Origin: Lepidurus packardi
Lineage: Eukaryota > Arthropoda > Branchiopoda > Notostraca > Triopsidae
DNA length: 64,000 nt
NCBI GenBank assembly: GCA_023053545.1
Contig: JAKZAN010000007.1
Span: 1,116,001-1,180,000 of the forward strand
Direction: 5' to 3'
Below, one piece after another: positions 1 to 13,405 of the stretch. A model generated the notes under the pieces. The model saw only the letters and a program-made list of their open reading frames with translations. It was not told the origin of the DNA and made no database searches. The translations under genes were made by a program, and so were the position numbers. Position 1 is the stretch's first letter; every line of letters starts with the position of its first letter.

Positions 1-2
1 TT

Positions 3-32
3 TATAGAGGTTTATAGAGGTAAACCTCTATA
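3..32. repeat. Short inverted repeat at window start
   Basis: TATAGAGGTTTA at 3-14 is the exact reverse complement of TAAACCTCTATA at 21-32. The 10-bp word TTTATAGAGG also occurs twice in tandem at 1-20. It could be the edge of an element cut by the window boundary. Confidence 0.7.
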
Positions 33-3000
33 CTGTGCTTATTATCACAACATCTTGCTGGCGAAATAGGTTATCGTCGAACCTTGTTCAAGCAAGCGAA
101 AACGATATGACAAAATAGGTTTTGGGTCAAAATTGCGTAGTGAAAATAGAGATATACCTACATCGAACTCGGCTCTTCTTTCAGTGATTATCTTCGGAAT
201 AGTATTTGTTGATTTCACGTGCCCATGAATTACAATTGAAAAGGTTCTAGCTAACGCTTTGATTATACTGTTGAGAAGTCATTCGTTGGAACTTGTTTTT
301 CAATATGCTGTTGGGTAATTTAATATTCATAATTCGTTCACTTTGGTACAGGAAAAGGAATGAAACAGGTTTTTCCCTAAACGAATTCTAATATACTGTA
401 TATCGAATTCGTATTCCATACGTTAGAGCTTTTGCAAGACAGTCACTGGTTCCCTTTTTCGAATGGACCGCAGAAGCATTTAGAGTCACATGGGAAATGT
501 CCCAAATATAGCAACAAAGAAAAAGAGAGTTGACGAGTTCTGTGAGGCGAGATGTGCAATTTATTTTAAATAGCATAGAATGAAACGCTATCGTGTCAAA
601 TGAAGGGGTGCTAAGGGTTTCTTTTGAGGTATAGTGCTCGAAAGCATTAATCCTTTCTTAATTACAAAACACGAAACGAAAGTGGCACCAGCGGCACACG
701 CACCACAGGTCTACACATGGTGGTTCGACGTAGGATATATTATTTTCGAACTAAGGAACTCATCCGACACACCTTTTCCGAAGGCTTTTATAGGGTACCA
801 TCTAAATGCTGCTTTTGGCTATCATTTAAGGTAGGAATTCGAAAAAATTTCCCTCTTTAAATTACAAAAGAATTGCAGCGTAACGAGCTTGAGACATACT
901 TCTTATAGTTCCTAAATTCCCAAGCCAGATTTTTTAATCCTCGAAATTACAATGATAAAGTAAAAAGGCACGGTTGCTTTCATTGACCGCAAATCGATTA
1001 CAATTAATCGTTATATATGTGGGTACGTACTATTGGTCGGGGTAACATAAAGCTAGATTGGAATTAAAGATTCATGGAAAGTATCTGGGGAAGCATAGAC
1101 GATCTCGTTTAGTATGCCAAGAGGTAAATCTCATGTCCGGGGCTAAGCCAGCTTCTCCGAATGCTAACTCAAAACCGCCTCTATGCTGCTGTGAGACTCC
1201 TAAAAATTTGTGAATGACTTTACGGCGGTCCAAACAGGCATCCAGAGACTTTAGATGTGGGGAAGTAAAGAAAGCACTCTTATAATATATTCCGGGGCCA
1301 CTTGCCTGGCTTGAGTGTTTTTTGTGTGGAAGAGTGTGTGGCTGTATATGCCTTGTGTATTTTGTTCGCCTATCAAACTTGGGTAACAGTGCTGCGGGAT
1401 GAAGGAGGTTTCACAAAAGAGAATCGTAAACGAGGCTTTATAGCTACTTCTTCTTTTATCTGTGAAAATTGCATAAATTCCCTTTGGCTAGCCTATCTTG
1501 GGCTATGAAGATTGGCCAGGACCTGATACTATTCTATCAAGCATTTGTATATCGCGTCTTGAAAACATATCCGTCCGTTCGTATAGTGTCTTCGCCTTTA
1601 ATTATTTCCCGAGTCGGCCACAATCAAGAACGCCCTTCCTTTACAACTCTCACTGGCTCATAACTAGCTCATTATACTTTCGCTTGATAGTATCATCGAA
1701 AGCTTCCACGTGTGACAATGCGAAAGCACCATCGTGGCTGAGAAATGGAAAGCCACGTTGCCGTGCACATTGTACCGAGAGATTCCATTTGACTTGTGAA
1801 AAGAAAAAGCTACTTTTCGGAGCGCCGGCGTACGCAATCTTCGTTATAGAAGCACGACCATTCCAATGCACATGTATATGCTTGTTTCCCAAGAAGTTGG
1901 AGTATAGGTCATACTAAACCCTTGTCGGAAAATGGAAAGTGTAGAAGACATTTTGTGTCAACTCTTATCAGATGCTTTTGACATGGAATAATAGGATCCA
2001 GCATGGCGCGCTATTTCTCATCACTGGATAGTTTTTCTCACTTTTAGCTTAGATGCGCTTGACGTTCAACGCAGAAAACCGAACTTAAATCTTACTTTCA
2101 CTATAGGCCTGACAGATTTTCCCCTACACTTGTTATTAAACATGTGTTCCATCTACTTATCCATAAAAATTTACATGAAAAGGCAAGAAATTTCGAAGAC
2201 TTTTTTTTTCAGACATTAGTTTTTAGAGCAATTCATGTTTCAAAATAAAAAGAATTATTTGTCAGAAACTTAATGTGACAGCTTCTCAGTATTGTTACAA
2301 AAATGCCATATTGAGGGATTTTATTATTTACATTTACAAATTAAGCATTCAATACGTTAAAGCGTATAATAGTTATGAAATAATGAGAAAAAACATTCAG
2401 TTATTCTAAAATCAAGGGAGATTTCGCAGTGTGCTCGCTAGATTCTGAAAGCGGCCATAGATGTTTCTCTATTACGTAATGCATTTTCATGAATCAAAAT
2501 TTATTACTTTAGCTAGTCTAGATCAAGGCAGCTTTGGCATTCAGCCACCCTTCACAAGCCGAACCACAACACGAACTGCACTGACTCATTTTACATTACC
2601 GCCTTCTTTCCCCCTTTGCTCTAAAGCTTATGCTGACTATTAAGTCCCAAGCTTAATGCAAGATCCAGGGCACAGGTTGGTTTATAGACCTGCTCAGCAT
2701 AAAAAAGGCTCCTCTAGAATATTATATTACAAGTAAACTTGACGTTAAACAAATACACGGAATAAAATACATTACAATGATTCCTAATGTATCTTTATAT
2801 GGCATCTATGCAAAATTATCGCAGTGAGACTTAGCCATTTGAAAAAGAGAAAAAACAATATTCAGCAACCTCCCAAAAACAGTCGGATGCTAGCTTAATT
2901 GGTCGGTAATTTTGATAATCACTACTTGTAAAGCACATTGCGGCATGAGTCACAGTGTTTGCTGCAAGTCCAGGGAAAATGAGGTTAGGTTTCTACAAGA

Positions 3001-6000
3001 TCACGAGTCATGATACTAATGATAGGTTTGCGCACTCCTTGTAACCGTCCTCCTTTCCTCTAACCTGGGACTTCATTAATGCTTTTGTCATTGTAGAATA
3101 GGAACTCGCCAAGACAATAGCATCCGCTTTCCCTCCTTTAATAATACTATGCACACTCATCTCAGAAGAGCAAAAGGGATCGCCACGAAGAGACTGGAGA
3201 CTGTGGTTAAAACTAACGAGCTTAACCAACACGTACTTGACGACAGCGAAGAGAAATGTATATTCTTATGGTTATGTTTTACTCCGTCAATTAACCTACC
3301 AGGTTAACCTGTTACTTCACAGCAGTGAAAGTTTCACTGGAGCAATTGAAGTAATTTCGCACCAAGTACATCTTCGTTATATATACATGCATTCCCTTTT
3401 ATTTCTTCACTTCGCGCCCAACCGCACAAGTGGCGAAACGTATTCTTGCATTTAAACAATCTTTCACAAACCCCAATTGTATACCCAAACCTAAAAGCAA
3501 ATAATAATAAAATGCTATTTTATAGCGGCTAAGAAATATAATTACTCTAGCTCCGTGAGTGGGAGGGTTAGAAGATAGAAGAGGTTTTTTTTTTAAGCGG
3601 CCGGAAAGAAATTCTGGAGAAGTCCATGCATATTGTGTCTAGGAGAACATTTCACACAAGTGAAAGTTAAATTCCAGCTGCCGTTTTCAACTATTTCCCA
3701 GGCTGGGAAATGTACGCTTTTTGTATATACTTCTTTTTCGAAACGTTAAAGCTGACATGTTATGTGAGAAAAATGATGAAAATGAAAGTCTTAAGTCAAA
3801 AGGACCATACGGTAAAAAATACGGGATAATAATAGGACATTTGCACTATAGTAAGTTACCATTCATGTAAATGGGACGCAACAACATCCCTAATCCGAAA
3901 ACTAATATTTGGGGACGAAGTAAATGGGTGCCGCAAACATTACCATAACCAAACGTGCTGTACACAACGCTAAAAGAGGTCATGTGTGGGGTCATGTGTG
4001 GCTTTGTTTTGCTCAACGCAATAAGAGAGCGGCTTATGGCCAAGTGATGCTCACGGAAGAAAGTTAGTAGAACCCACACCAATCAAGAAAGGGACGAAAG
4101 GAGGCAAATTCAGCAGCTTATGACGGATCTTAACCTCCAGCAAAGTTAAAACGCCAGGTATCGCACAGCAAAAGGAGAAATTGAAACAATCATTGGCATC
4201 ACTGAGTTCTGCCAATTAGAAAAGAGTGAGCTTGGAGGTAAAGCATTTATCTACGTGGCCTTCCTTTTCACACAATCTATTGAACAGCAAATGAACCAAG
4301 ACGTAAAGTTATTATTTTTTCATTTACCATGTTGCAAATACTTCACCTCAGCATTTGCCCGCTTCCCAGCCAAGATGAATGACATAACTATAAAGATTCT
4401 TCCACAAGTTTCGTTTGGATGCATATGACGTCGGTAGAAAGCGATCCTGGGAATCGTCAGGGGCTTCGGAGATCACAAAAGTTAAGATGAGGCACGGAAA
4501 CCTATGAAAAATTACTCTACAGTGAGCACTCAGCTTAATTAAACCATGACACCTTTCCTTCCATTTGAGTTCCCATCAAGCTCGGCCAGAGACAAATTTC
4601 CTTACGGCAGCCTTTCTTTGCCTATAGGCGTTGTATGTTAGGACCCAGAATTCACACAAAGTGAAGACAAGTACTTGTAGTGAAAATAATGGCTTGTGTC
4701 CTAAGAATAAGGGGACTTTCGCCCTTGGGAAATGGCTTAGTAGTCAAAGCAAGTTTTGAAAATCCGGAATATCAACTGGGTCGTGGGGTAGCCGATGTGC
4801 TAGGCCCGAATCAGCCTCATTACTAAGTTAACCTAATTTCGCCATTACCCACGGTGGGGTTATGAAACCCGTGATGGTGCCTTAAGCTCATTAGCGGTCT
4901 TTAAAATGGACCAAGCCTGAATAGAGTGTGCACCCACAGGTCCTAAATACAAAGACCCCCCACGATTTCCATTTCCCTTTCAGACGTCTACAGCGCTTTC
5001 ATACCTGCCATAATTTTTCTTAGTAAATATCACTCTACATCGCGTTAATCTACTACAATGGACTACATCTCACATTGTCCTTTCTGCACTAGCAGGGAAA
5101 TTGCAAAGATTAATTAGCCACGGTGAAATACATTTGCAGGGACTAGGGGGCAATAAAGCGTAGTTCTGTTTCACATCTTAAACGCCACCTAGTAGAAGAC
5201 AACTAACTAAGTACAGTTCACCAACGTCAACGTATTCATTTCGTCAACGTATTAGGTTGCCTACACAAAAGGTGGCAGCACTTTCGACAAGAATTGCAGC
5301 TTAATCAAAAGTGAAACACATTCGTCTAATTTACGTTTAGTTTAGCCGCTGCTAGTTTTCGTCAGGTATACTTACGATTATTGATACCAAAAGCATTTTC
5401 CAGGTAAAAAATGGGTTCTCTTGCAGCGAAATGAAATAAAATCAATACGTAACTGAATTCGAAAACAATACAGTAAACCTTAGAGAAAGCTAAAAAGTAG
5501 GCCTACTCATAATAGATCTAAGCTCGTACATTGCAATAAAAATTTTATAAAAACAACTCGGAAAGGAAAAGAAGTACAAAACGAACGCATCGAAACCAGA
5601 GATAATGCTTAATGGGTAATCCAACATGCTGTTGTTTTTGGACTGTTTTTAGTCAAAACTGTGCCATCTAACGGGCACATTATCGACTATTTCTGACCAT
5701 TTAATATTTCTGATTTTATTTTTTGATAAAGATTACTATTATTCTGAAACAAGCTTTAATCCAACATGCAAAAAACACTGAACACTTCCCCCATTGTATC
5801 GAAATACTCAATAGATGGCTGCATGTCATAAGAACTTATTAATATTTTTGTTGAGAATTTTACATTTGGCATATTTACTTGTTAGTATAAAGAATTAAGG
5901 AATGCACACAGTTTACTTGTTCAAACGTATAGTGTTTTCGTTTCTGCCTGGCTTGTTACTTTAAGGGTGAGTTTTATTTAGCTGCAAGTTTTTCTATCTC

Positions 6001-6066
6001 TCAGTCTGCGTGTGTAGTAGAGACTTAAATGTCAAATGGTGAAATTCGCGCTTTTATAGCGTATAG

Positions 6067-6135
6067 GCTACACAAGAAGCTAGTTTAACTAGCTTCTTGT
6101 GTATACGCTAGTTAAACTAGCTTCTTGTGTGTAGC
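6067..6135. repeat. Inverted repeat with internally palindromic arms
   Basis: The arm at 6067-6093 begins GCTACACAAGAAGCTAG. It is repeated in reverse complement at 6107-6135 with one 2-bp insertion (GT) near the outer end. Each arm contains the near-palindrome CTAGTTTAACTAG or CTAGTTAAACTAG, so several alternative hairpins can form. No flanking target-site duplication was identified. Confidence 0.7.
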
Positions 6136-7618
6136 TTACTTCGAAGACGTATTTTGAAACTACTTTGCGCTGAACTCTAAACTCTAAATATTTGTCTTCT
6201 TTATTTTGCTTGCCCTTTTTATTTAAATGTAATTATTCGTCTAATATATAAAATGTTAACTATTTAATAGCAGGAAAACATCTTCCATTTATAATTCACA
6301 TTGCAATGACTGACAGCTTATATATAAAACGGTGCTGTCTCTGTACTCTTAAATGCATTTAAGCAAATGAAGCGAATAGCTGAAATGGGGTTAGATGGCT
6401 TACGCAAAATGCTAACGATTATAGTAGTCCCCTCCCCCCAATCATTGGAGGGTGTACGCAGTGTCACAGCATATGGTGCCAAAAACGAAAGGCAAAGGTT
6501 CGAAGCTTTATACCCTTCAATGCAGTGCAATTTAAGCTTGCAACAAAACACAGACAAATTTACCTTTGGAAGTTTGACTTCACTAGCATTTTTTAATAAA
6601 TATATGTAATTTGAGTAATTGGCCATCTAATCGTAATGCCGTTTACAATACATTATTTGTAATCTTAAAACTTTCAATAATAAATTACCTCCAAAATACG
6701 TTTGTGTGTTTTAAGTAGAATTTGCGTCCTGATTTTGCTTGAGTTAAATTGGCATAAAAGGAGCCAGGTACCGGCGATGTTTACCGGTAGTTTACCGGTA
6801 ACTCCTTGTGTATCACACATCTTGCATCACACAAGAGCCTAATTCCACAAAACAATTTGTTCTGAGTGGAGAATTTTATGCTAAAAAAACTGTACTGGCT
6901 ATTTTTATAGAGTGCAGTAAATTCGAGACTTTTTATGAGCTATAATAGTTTTATTAAACGTAATTTATGCCACCCCTATAAACACCTGTAAAAAATACAT
7001 TGTGTTTAGGTAACACTGCTTTGCTAAGGAAAATGTTAACTATAAATATCAGAGAGTCAATAAACCTTATTTTTACTGCTATAGGTCGCGCAAGATTTAC
7101 GATATGAAGTGTATTCTATAAAAGCTTCTTGGTTCCAAAATAAACTCCAGCACCAGCGAAATTAGCGTCAAGGCTAGCCTGTCTTTTCCCTCAATGTGAA
7201 GTAGCTAAGCCGTTGCTCTTGGCTCTTGAGTATGAAATCTGACCACAGCTTCGTCTTGGTAAAAAGCAAACTTTCGTATCCTGCGCCCAAACTCTATAAG
7301 AAGGGAAGCCGTCACATTTGAAAAACAAGAAAGCCAAACTGTATATTAGCGTTGACATATGTTTCCCATGTAAGCTTATGCTGTGAGAGATCTGTCAAGT
7401 GAACCAGGCACTTTTAATTCCTCCCAGAAATGTCTCCCTCTTCTTTAGTTCACTTGTAAAAGGAGTATATATACTTCATGAGGATTTTCGAAAAGAAGGT
7501 ATTGGAAAAGGATAGCTTGGCGCCTCTGTTGCACGCAAAAAATGGTTTGTGTAGCAGATGGAACTCATTAGCTCTTTCTGAAAAATTAGGGAGCCAAGCA
7601 AAGGAGGCAAAGAAAAAG

Positions 7619-7634
7619 CCCCCCCCCCCCCCCC
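7619..7634 (+). repeat. C16 homopolymer
   Basis: An uninterrupted run of sixteen C. Its length may be unreliable because of sequencing error or slippage. Confidence 0.9.
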
Positions 7635-8066
7635 AACAGGACTATGAATGGCTACTCAGGAGAAGCGATTGTACGCTTAAAGACTTGCTTATTAGTTCTC
7701 GTGCCGGTCTTTTAATACTCATTTAGAACAGGAATAGGTTGTGTTCCAAAGTCTGGTTCTTTACAGATTTGGGCCAACCTCAACAACGCCCTAAAGTAGA
7801 CAAGGGCAAGGATGTCAACAGAATTCGATTCACTCACCATTTTCAGAAGCATCGCTCCTTACCGAATAGCATGCAAAAACTGGAAATGACATTTAGTCGT
7901 GCTCCGAGTCACCCAAAATTAAAATAAAACTATAACTATCAGACGTTCAGGCAAAACAAGTTACGAACTTTCCACTGTGAAAAAATAAAAAAATAAAAAA
8001 GGCAATCGCAAAAAGTACCAGTCCTTAAGCTGACGCTTGACACGCCAACTGGAATGCTGCCAATGT

Positions 8067-8083
8067 AAAAAAAAAAAAAAAAA
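8067..8083 (+). repeat. A17 homopolymer
   Basis: An uninterrupted run of about seventeen A. There is no upstream polyadenylation signal or flanking duplication to mark it as a retroposed tail. Confidence 0.85.
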
Positions 8084-9981
8084 TATGCAAGTTGGTTCAA
8101 AAGCTAACGGCCTAAGAAGCTCCCGCCTATCTGTACCCCTCAATCCATGATTGCTTCGGTGTAGGTGCCCATCAATCAAGATATAATGAAATTGATGTTA
8201 CAAGGGCCTCTCGTTTACCCTTTTCTTCCCCCAGTCAATCTTTTCTTTGTTCCCTGGCACATACAAGTTTATTTCACTCCAAAAGAACCGCTATAGGCTA
8301 GAAGATGGGTCAAGTCCGCAGCATCCAGCCTTGTTACGATAACGTTATACGCACAAGAGCAGAGGAGCTCCTCGGAAGAACCCAAGAGCTCAGTTCGAGA
8401 CACTTCACACTCGTTGAGCGGATGTGGAATCAGTTGGGTGCTAGGCAATTTTTTCGTTTTCGTGAGTCATTTTCTGTAACTGCCAATCTTGGTTTCAGTT
8501 CCAAGAGCTCATTTCCTCTCACCTGGGTACTTCTCAGAGTTAAGCAGTTAGTGTATAATTAGTGGATATCGGAAGTATTGAACATCGTGATTTCCGGTGG
8601 CCGAATTTAAGTGTGGGAATATATCTGTCGTCAGGAATGGTAAGCAAAGTATTACAGTATTGCGAAGGCGTAGGGTAATTATTGCAAAAAGTTATTGCAA
8701 AGTACAAGGCATAAAGTAAGCTTAATTCTTGATCCAGGAAGGCGACAATCCAGGCAGAAAGGCGTGCATAATTGCTTCGACTATAAAAAAAAGCACATCT
8801 CCCAACCTGAATCTTTTGGCATAATCATATGATAAGCCATACTTTTCATAACTTTTTTTTACTGCCTTGGTTCTTTATGTTCATCCCTAGCATAATATGA
8901 CTAAGCACACGGAGTTTGTGGCTATGAGACGAGGAAAAGACCTGCCAAAAGCACCATACCACCAAGACGTATCATTTTAGATCTCCTTGCTCGAATAACG
9001 AATGGCTAGCTTTGCTGGATGAGCGCCCTGTTTTGCCTGTCCGTATCTAATTCGATGACTTGCACTACGGCTAATATTTTTTTCTCACAAATATTATACG
9101 GATAGAGATCTCACGCAGACCTCCTCCCTTGCACGATTTCTTTCCGGCTATTCTCAGAATTTCGGGTGTTCCTTGAAATATACGTTCAACCCAGCACAAG
9201 AATAAGGTTCTCAACCTAAGACTGAGCATGTGGCCTCTGGTCGTAGCCCACGATACAAGAGCCTTTCAAACCCAATTCAGAAATCCAACTTTGAAGTCCT
9301 TAAAACTTTGAGGCCCTTAGCTCCTTGGCGTTTGACAGGGCACATTTGTCTCTATTTTGCGTGCGCCTCTAAGTACAACCTGAAAAGTGGGGTTAACCAC
9401 AACTGCCAAACGAAATTTGAATACCAAAGCACCCTCCGCATAGCACTTAGTAGTGCCACAAGCCTGCGCATGTACATGCTTGGAAATTGATCAGGGTTTT
9501 ACCCAGAAATCCCTAAGAAATTCTGGAAAAGTCTATTAAAAACTGTAATATTTTAAGAAACCTTCACCATGAATGATTACTTTGCAATGTTATCTTACAC
9601 AGAGCAACAAATAACATAATTTTGCATATGTTGTCACATTATCTTAACCCAAAGAATAAATTAGTCAGTCTTGGCGGGATATTGTCGCCGGGAACATAAA
9701 TCACGACACCTTTCTTGTGGTTGTAGGCCCGTGCCAAGTTCAATCCTTCGCTTCGGTGGTCGTACTGGCACTCCTCCTTACCTTATATCTTTTTGGGGGG
9801 TCGCTATGAGATGCTGTATGGATTAGCTCCAGTGTTTTTCCCACGAATTTACCTCACGCTGAGAAAGAAAAAAGAGAGGGGGAGAGAGAGTTACGAAGAA
9901 TCAAAACCTTTGAGAAATCTACAAAATCCCTTAATTTTTTCTTGAATTGAAAAGGTCGTTGGATTGTTTTGTTTTGGACAG

Positions 9982-12516
9982 GCACAAAAAGATAGATGGC
10001 GGGATTTTCTTTGGTTTTGCTACGTGTTAACAACAATAGTTTCCTTGGCGAACCAAGGCTGTGATGCTGCAAATCCTGAAAACTTTTTCCTGCCCTTGCT
10101 TGAGTCCAGTAGCAGCTGCTCTGCATGTTGGCAGCTGTCAACGGATTGCCATAAAGTGTCTGGATTGTTTGTGCAACCTCATTTGCCCATCGGATACCAT
10201 CCTATCGTCCAAGTTCCTCGCGGAGCTTGCAATTTTTCTGCCACGCAACGCGAATCCACCATAAATCATTTAGGTTAGTAAACTATTTTAGTCAGCTATA
10301 GACTTACTAATCTTTATCAATTTCCGTAAATTATTTGCTGCTTCACTTGTGGACCGAAACAAGCTCTAACGCTCACCGAAGGCGACTACTTCTTAAATGG
10401 AAACTGGACAGTGTCTTCCAGTGGAGAATTCACACATTCTGGGACCACCTTTGTTTATCAACGAACTTCGAAAGCTGGTTCACTGGAAAGTGTAACAGCG
10501 CTAGGAGAGTTGACTCAGTCCATAACACTAATGGTGAGTTGTGTTCAATAGTGCACGCGCTCGTAAGAAATAGTTTTACGAGTTGTACTTGTCATTGTAG
10601 TTGATCTATCGCGAGGCGAATCGTGGTATACAATACGAGTACCGATTGCCTATCATCACGGTAGATAACGAGAAACATGAGCAAACCCAAGACCTTTTGT
10701 TTGCTGAGGGGCATAGGCAGCATGCAGTCGTTGCAGACTACGATGAAGAGCATTACTACGAGGATGAATCCAATGAGATGGATCCAGAATTCCGTAAAGA
10801 AATAGATTTGATGAAGGAGATGTTTACGAACCATGAAAACCAAGCGCTGGATTTTACTGAAGACGCTCTGGTGGCTGACGGACAAGCTCCGGCAACCCCA
10901 ACTTATGCATGGAGCATTGTTGGAGTATCAGCTTGTTCTAAATCCTGCGCAGGAGGTACGTTTTATGATAAACGTCGTATAGAAATGACTAAAAAGGATA
11001 GCTCTACAGGAGAACAGCGGACGATAATCGGTTGCTTGAAAGATGGAATCGAGCAAGTGTTAGACGAGCTTTGTGAAGATGACGAAAGGCCCAAAGATCG
11101 TTTTGTTTCTTGCAATGTGCGGCCCTGTCCAGCGGAGTAATTTCAAACAACGTTTAGAGACTATGGTAGCTTCTACTTCTACTATTTTTGGCTTTTAACC
11201 TCAGGTGGGTTATGGGAGGCTGGACAACTTGCAATGTGTCCTGTGGGATGGGAATGCAACAGCAAGAAATCTCGTGTCGGCAGAGTATATCGCCAGCTCT
11301 AACTATTACAGTAGCAACAGGAGCTTGTCAAGGTGATCCCAAAACAATTCATCGTACTTGTGATTTACCTTCATGTACCCACTGGATAGTTGGAAACTGG
11401 AGTCAGGTAGGGTACATTAAAAAGAAAAAATAATTTTTTGCTAGACAACCCCATCCGTTTTTCCAGTGTTCGACGACTTGCGGAAGTGGCAACAGATATC
11501 GAACTGTGACTTGCGTGGCGGAGGATGGTACAGTAGCTGACGTATTGCGGTGCAATGACGAGAGCAGACCCCTGGAATTTGAGTCTTGTGACTCAGGATC
11601 ATGTGCTACCAATACGTGGTTTTTCACGGAGTGGACTGCTCAAGTAAAAATACAAACAGAAAAACTACGAAGGCGGATTTAGGGTTCGTAAATTTGCTTC
11701 TTCGTTGGATTGTAGTGCTCGGAGGTTTGTGGTGAAGGACTCCGTTTTCGACACTTGCACTGTAGTGGTGATTGCGAAAGAGCTTCGAAACCTACCGTCT
11801 CCAAGGTCTGTAATGAAATGAATTCCTGTGATGGAAAATGGTTTTCGGGACCTTGGAGTAAAGTAATCTATAATTCCTAATCGTAACAGAAATATGGAAT
11901 TATTTACGATAGTCTTGTTTAGTGCTCCAGTACGTGTGGGCCAGGTTGGCAAAGTAGAACTGTTCTCTGCTTCCAATTCATCAGAGGTCAGTACAGAATA
12001 GCTTCAGATCAGTTCTGCTCCTCGCAGGCTAAACCTAACGAGACCCAACCTTGTTTGACAAGAAATTGTTCAAATGAGTGGTATACAGCCGATTGGTCCA
12101 CGGTAAAAAAAAATAAAATAAAAAAAGGTTTCTCGCTCAGCGTTTTTTAATCAATACTTTCACTATTTAAAGTGTTCGCGGTCGTGCGGAGGTGGAATTC
12201 AAACTCGAAAAATCATGTGTCTTAAACAGAGCGAAGAAATATCAGCAGTTTGTGTGTCAGCTGCCAAACCCCCACAGGAACAGATTTGCAATACCCAATC
12301 TTGTAATACGGAAGACAATTCAGGTAAATAAGAGGCGCATTTAGGACTTATAAATTCCTGTATTCTTAAATACCGATTTTGTTTCTAGTGGAAACCCCAT
12401 GTATAGACAGATTTCGGAATTGCAATTTAGTCAGTAAAGCGAGGCTTTGCCAATACCAATATTACCAAGCTCAGTGTTGCAAAGCTTGCAATTCAAGCCC
12501 GAGTGTAACTCGTTAA
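9982..12516 (+). CDS. ADAMTS-like (ADAMTSL4/6-type) secreted matrix protein, 5' incomplete
   Basis: Exons: 9982-10273, 10364-10533, 10601-11136, 11205-11406, 11467-11643, 11716-11862, 11923-12102, 12173-12323 and 12389-12516. The first three give the end of a Cys-rich region and an ADAMTS spacer (GLFVQPHLPIGYHP, then LNGNWTVSSSGEF, then YREANRGIQYEYRLP). An acidic linker rich in D and E follows. Six thrombospondin type-1 repeats come next (for example WTTCNVSCGMG, CSTTCGSG, CSSTCGPG, CSRSCGGG), and the gene ends in a Cys-rich PLAC domain, stop at 12514. The order spacer, six TSP1, PLAC is that of ADAMTSL4 and ADAMTSL6/THSD4, non-catalytic extracellular proteins that bind microfibrils; no protease domain is seen. 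The first exon has no in-frame ATG but carries a hydrophobic, signal-like stretch (FLWFCYVLTTIVSLA) after a good acceptor at 9980-9981, so at least one 5' exon is missing. Domain identity is firm; the 5' end is not. Confidence 0.85.
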
Positions 12517-13405
12517 AGCCAAATAAATATTATCTTGTATTTTATAGATGTGATGGGTACGATATAAATCAAAGGTTTTCTTATTTCCTTTTAAGGGTTA
12601 TTATTGTGGTGCGGATGATGACAGCGAAGCACAGGAAAGATGCATTTGTCGTAAGGCCTGTATAAAGATTCTGGTTCCACAGCCGTATTGGTTGACTCAA
12701 AAACGTTACCACATCACTTGTGTATTTTTATCTTATCGCAGACCGGTACTTCAAATATGAAGCGAGCTGTCCGTTAAAAAAAGAAGGCGGCGCCAAGGTC
12801 ATGAATGGATTGCCTTGTTAGTGTTTCAATTTAAAGCGCTCAACGCTGGGAGGGTTGGTGTTTTGAGTTTAGAGCACTCTCAGTTATAACTAAGCATGTG
12901 AGTTGAGTCCTTTGAATAGTAGTTGCATTCTCTCAAGCCTGAATTTCGGATTGCAACATTCACCCACTTTCTCTAATATAAATAATAAAGACGTTCTCAA
13001 AAACCTTTGAAAACTAATTGTGGAACGTTCGTTAAAGAATATTTATGGAATTATTACAATTAAATTATCTGCGTCAGTTAACAACACGTATAGGCGGACA
13101 CTATACGAATTTTTGCACGGAGTGTTTCGTTGCGAATATGCTATCTTGCCATTATATTTCATAAGAAAACCCGCGGTGTTACATCCAAAGAAACGTATGT
13201 AGTGCAAAGAGTCACACTTCGACATTACATTGCAGCCGCGCTGCCGTATGCTTCGTGTTGACTTCCAAACGTTTTACCACTTGAGCGATAAGACAATGCA
13301 CTTATTGCGTATCAAAGGAAGGGGGAACCTTTAGATATTGCTGATTTCTAGATTATACGTCAAACTTTACCCGGCAAAAAAAATCTCGTCCTCGCCCATG
13401 GTGTA
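12517..13405. other. 3' flank of the ADAMTS-like gene, no gene seen
   Basis: AATAAA occurs at 12522-12527, just after the stop, and again at 12984-12989; the second is a more usual distance for a polyadenylation signal. Two overlapping 60-codon frames near 13.0-13.2 kb on opposite strands have no recognisable content. Confidence 0.45.

Larger units (their letters stand above)
33..9981. other. Gene-free stretch, no supported coding region
   Basis: Nearly 10 kb in which all open frames are short (the longest is about 139 codons at 1498-1917), lack recognisable domains and are often mirrored by frames on the other strand. I saw no transposase, reverse transcriptase or RNA gene. It holds an inverted repeat near 6.1 kb, a C16 run at 7619-7634 and an A17 run at 8067-8083. 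Missing 5' exons of the ADAMTS-like gene at 9.98 kb may lie here but I could not recognise them. Confidence 0.5.

Noticed and set aside
1498-1917. A 139-codon plus-strand frame
   Set aside because: No domain, no exon partners, and an overlapping frame of similar openness on the other strand.
8067-8083. A17 run as a retroposed poly(A) tail
   Set aside because: No recognisable gene copy, polyadenylation signal or flanking duplication next to it.
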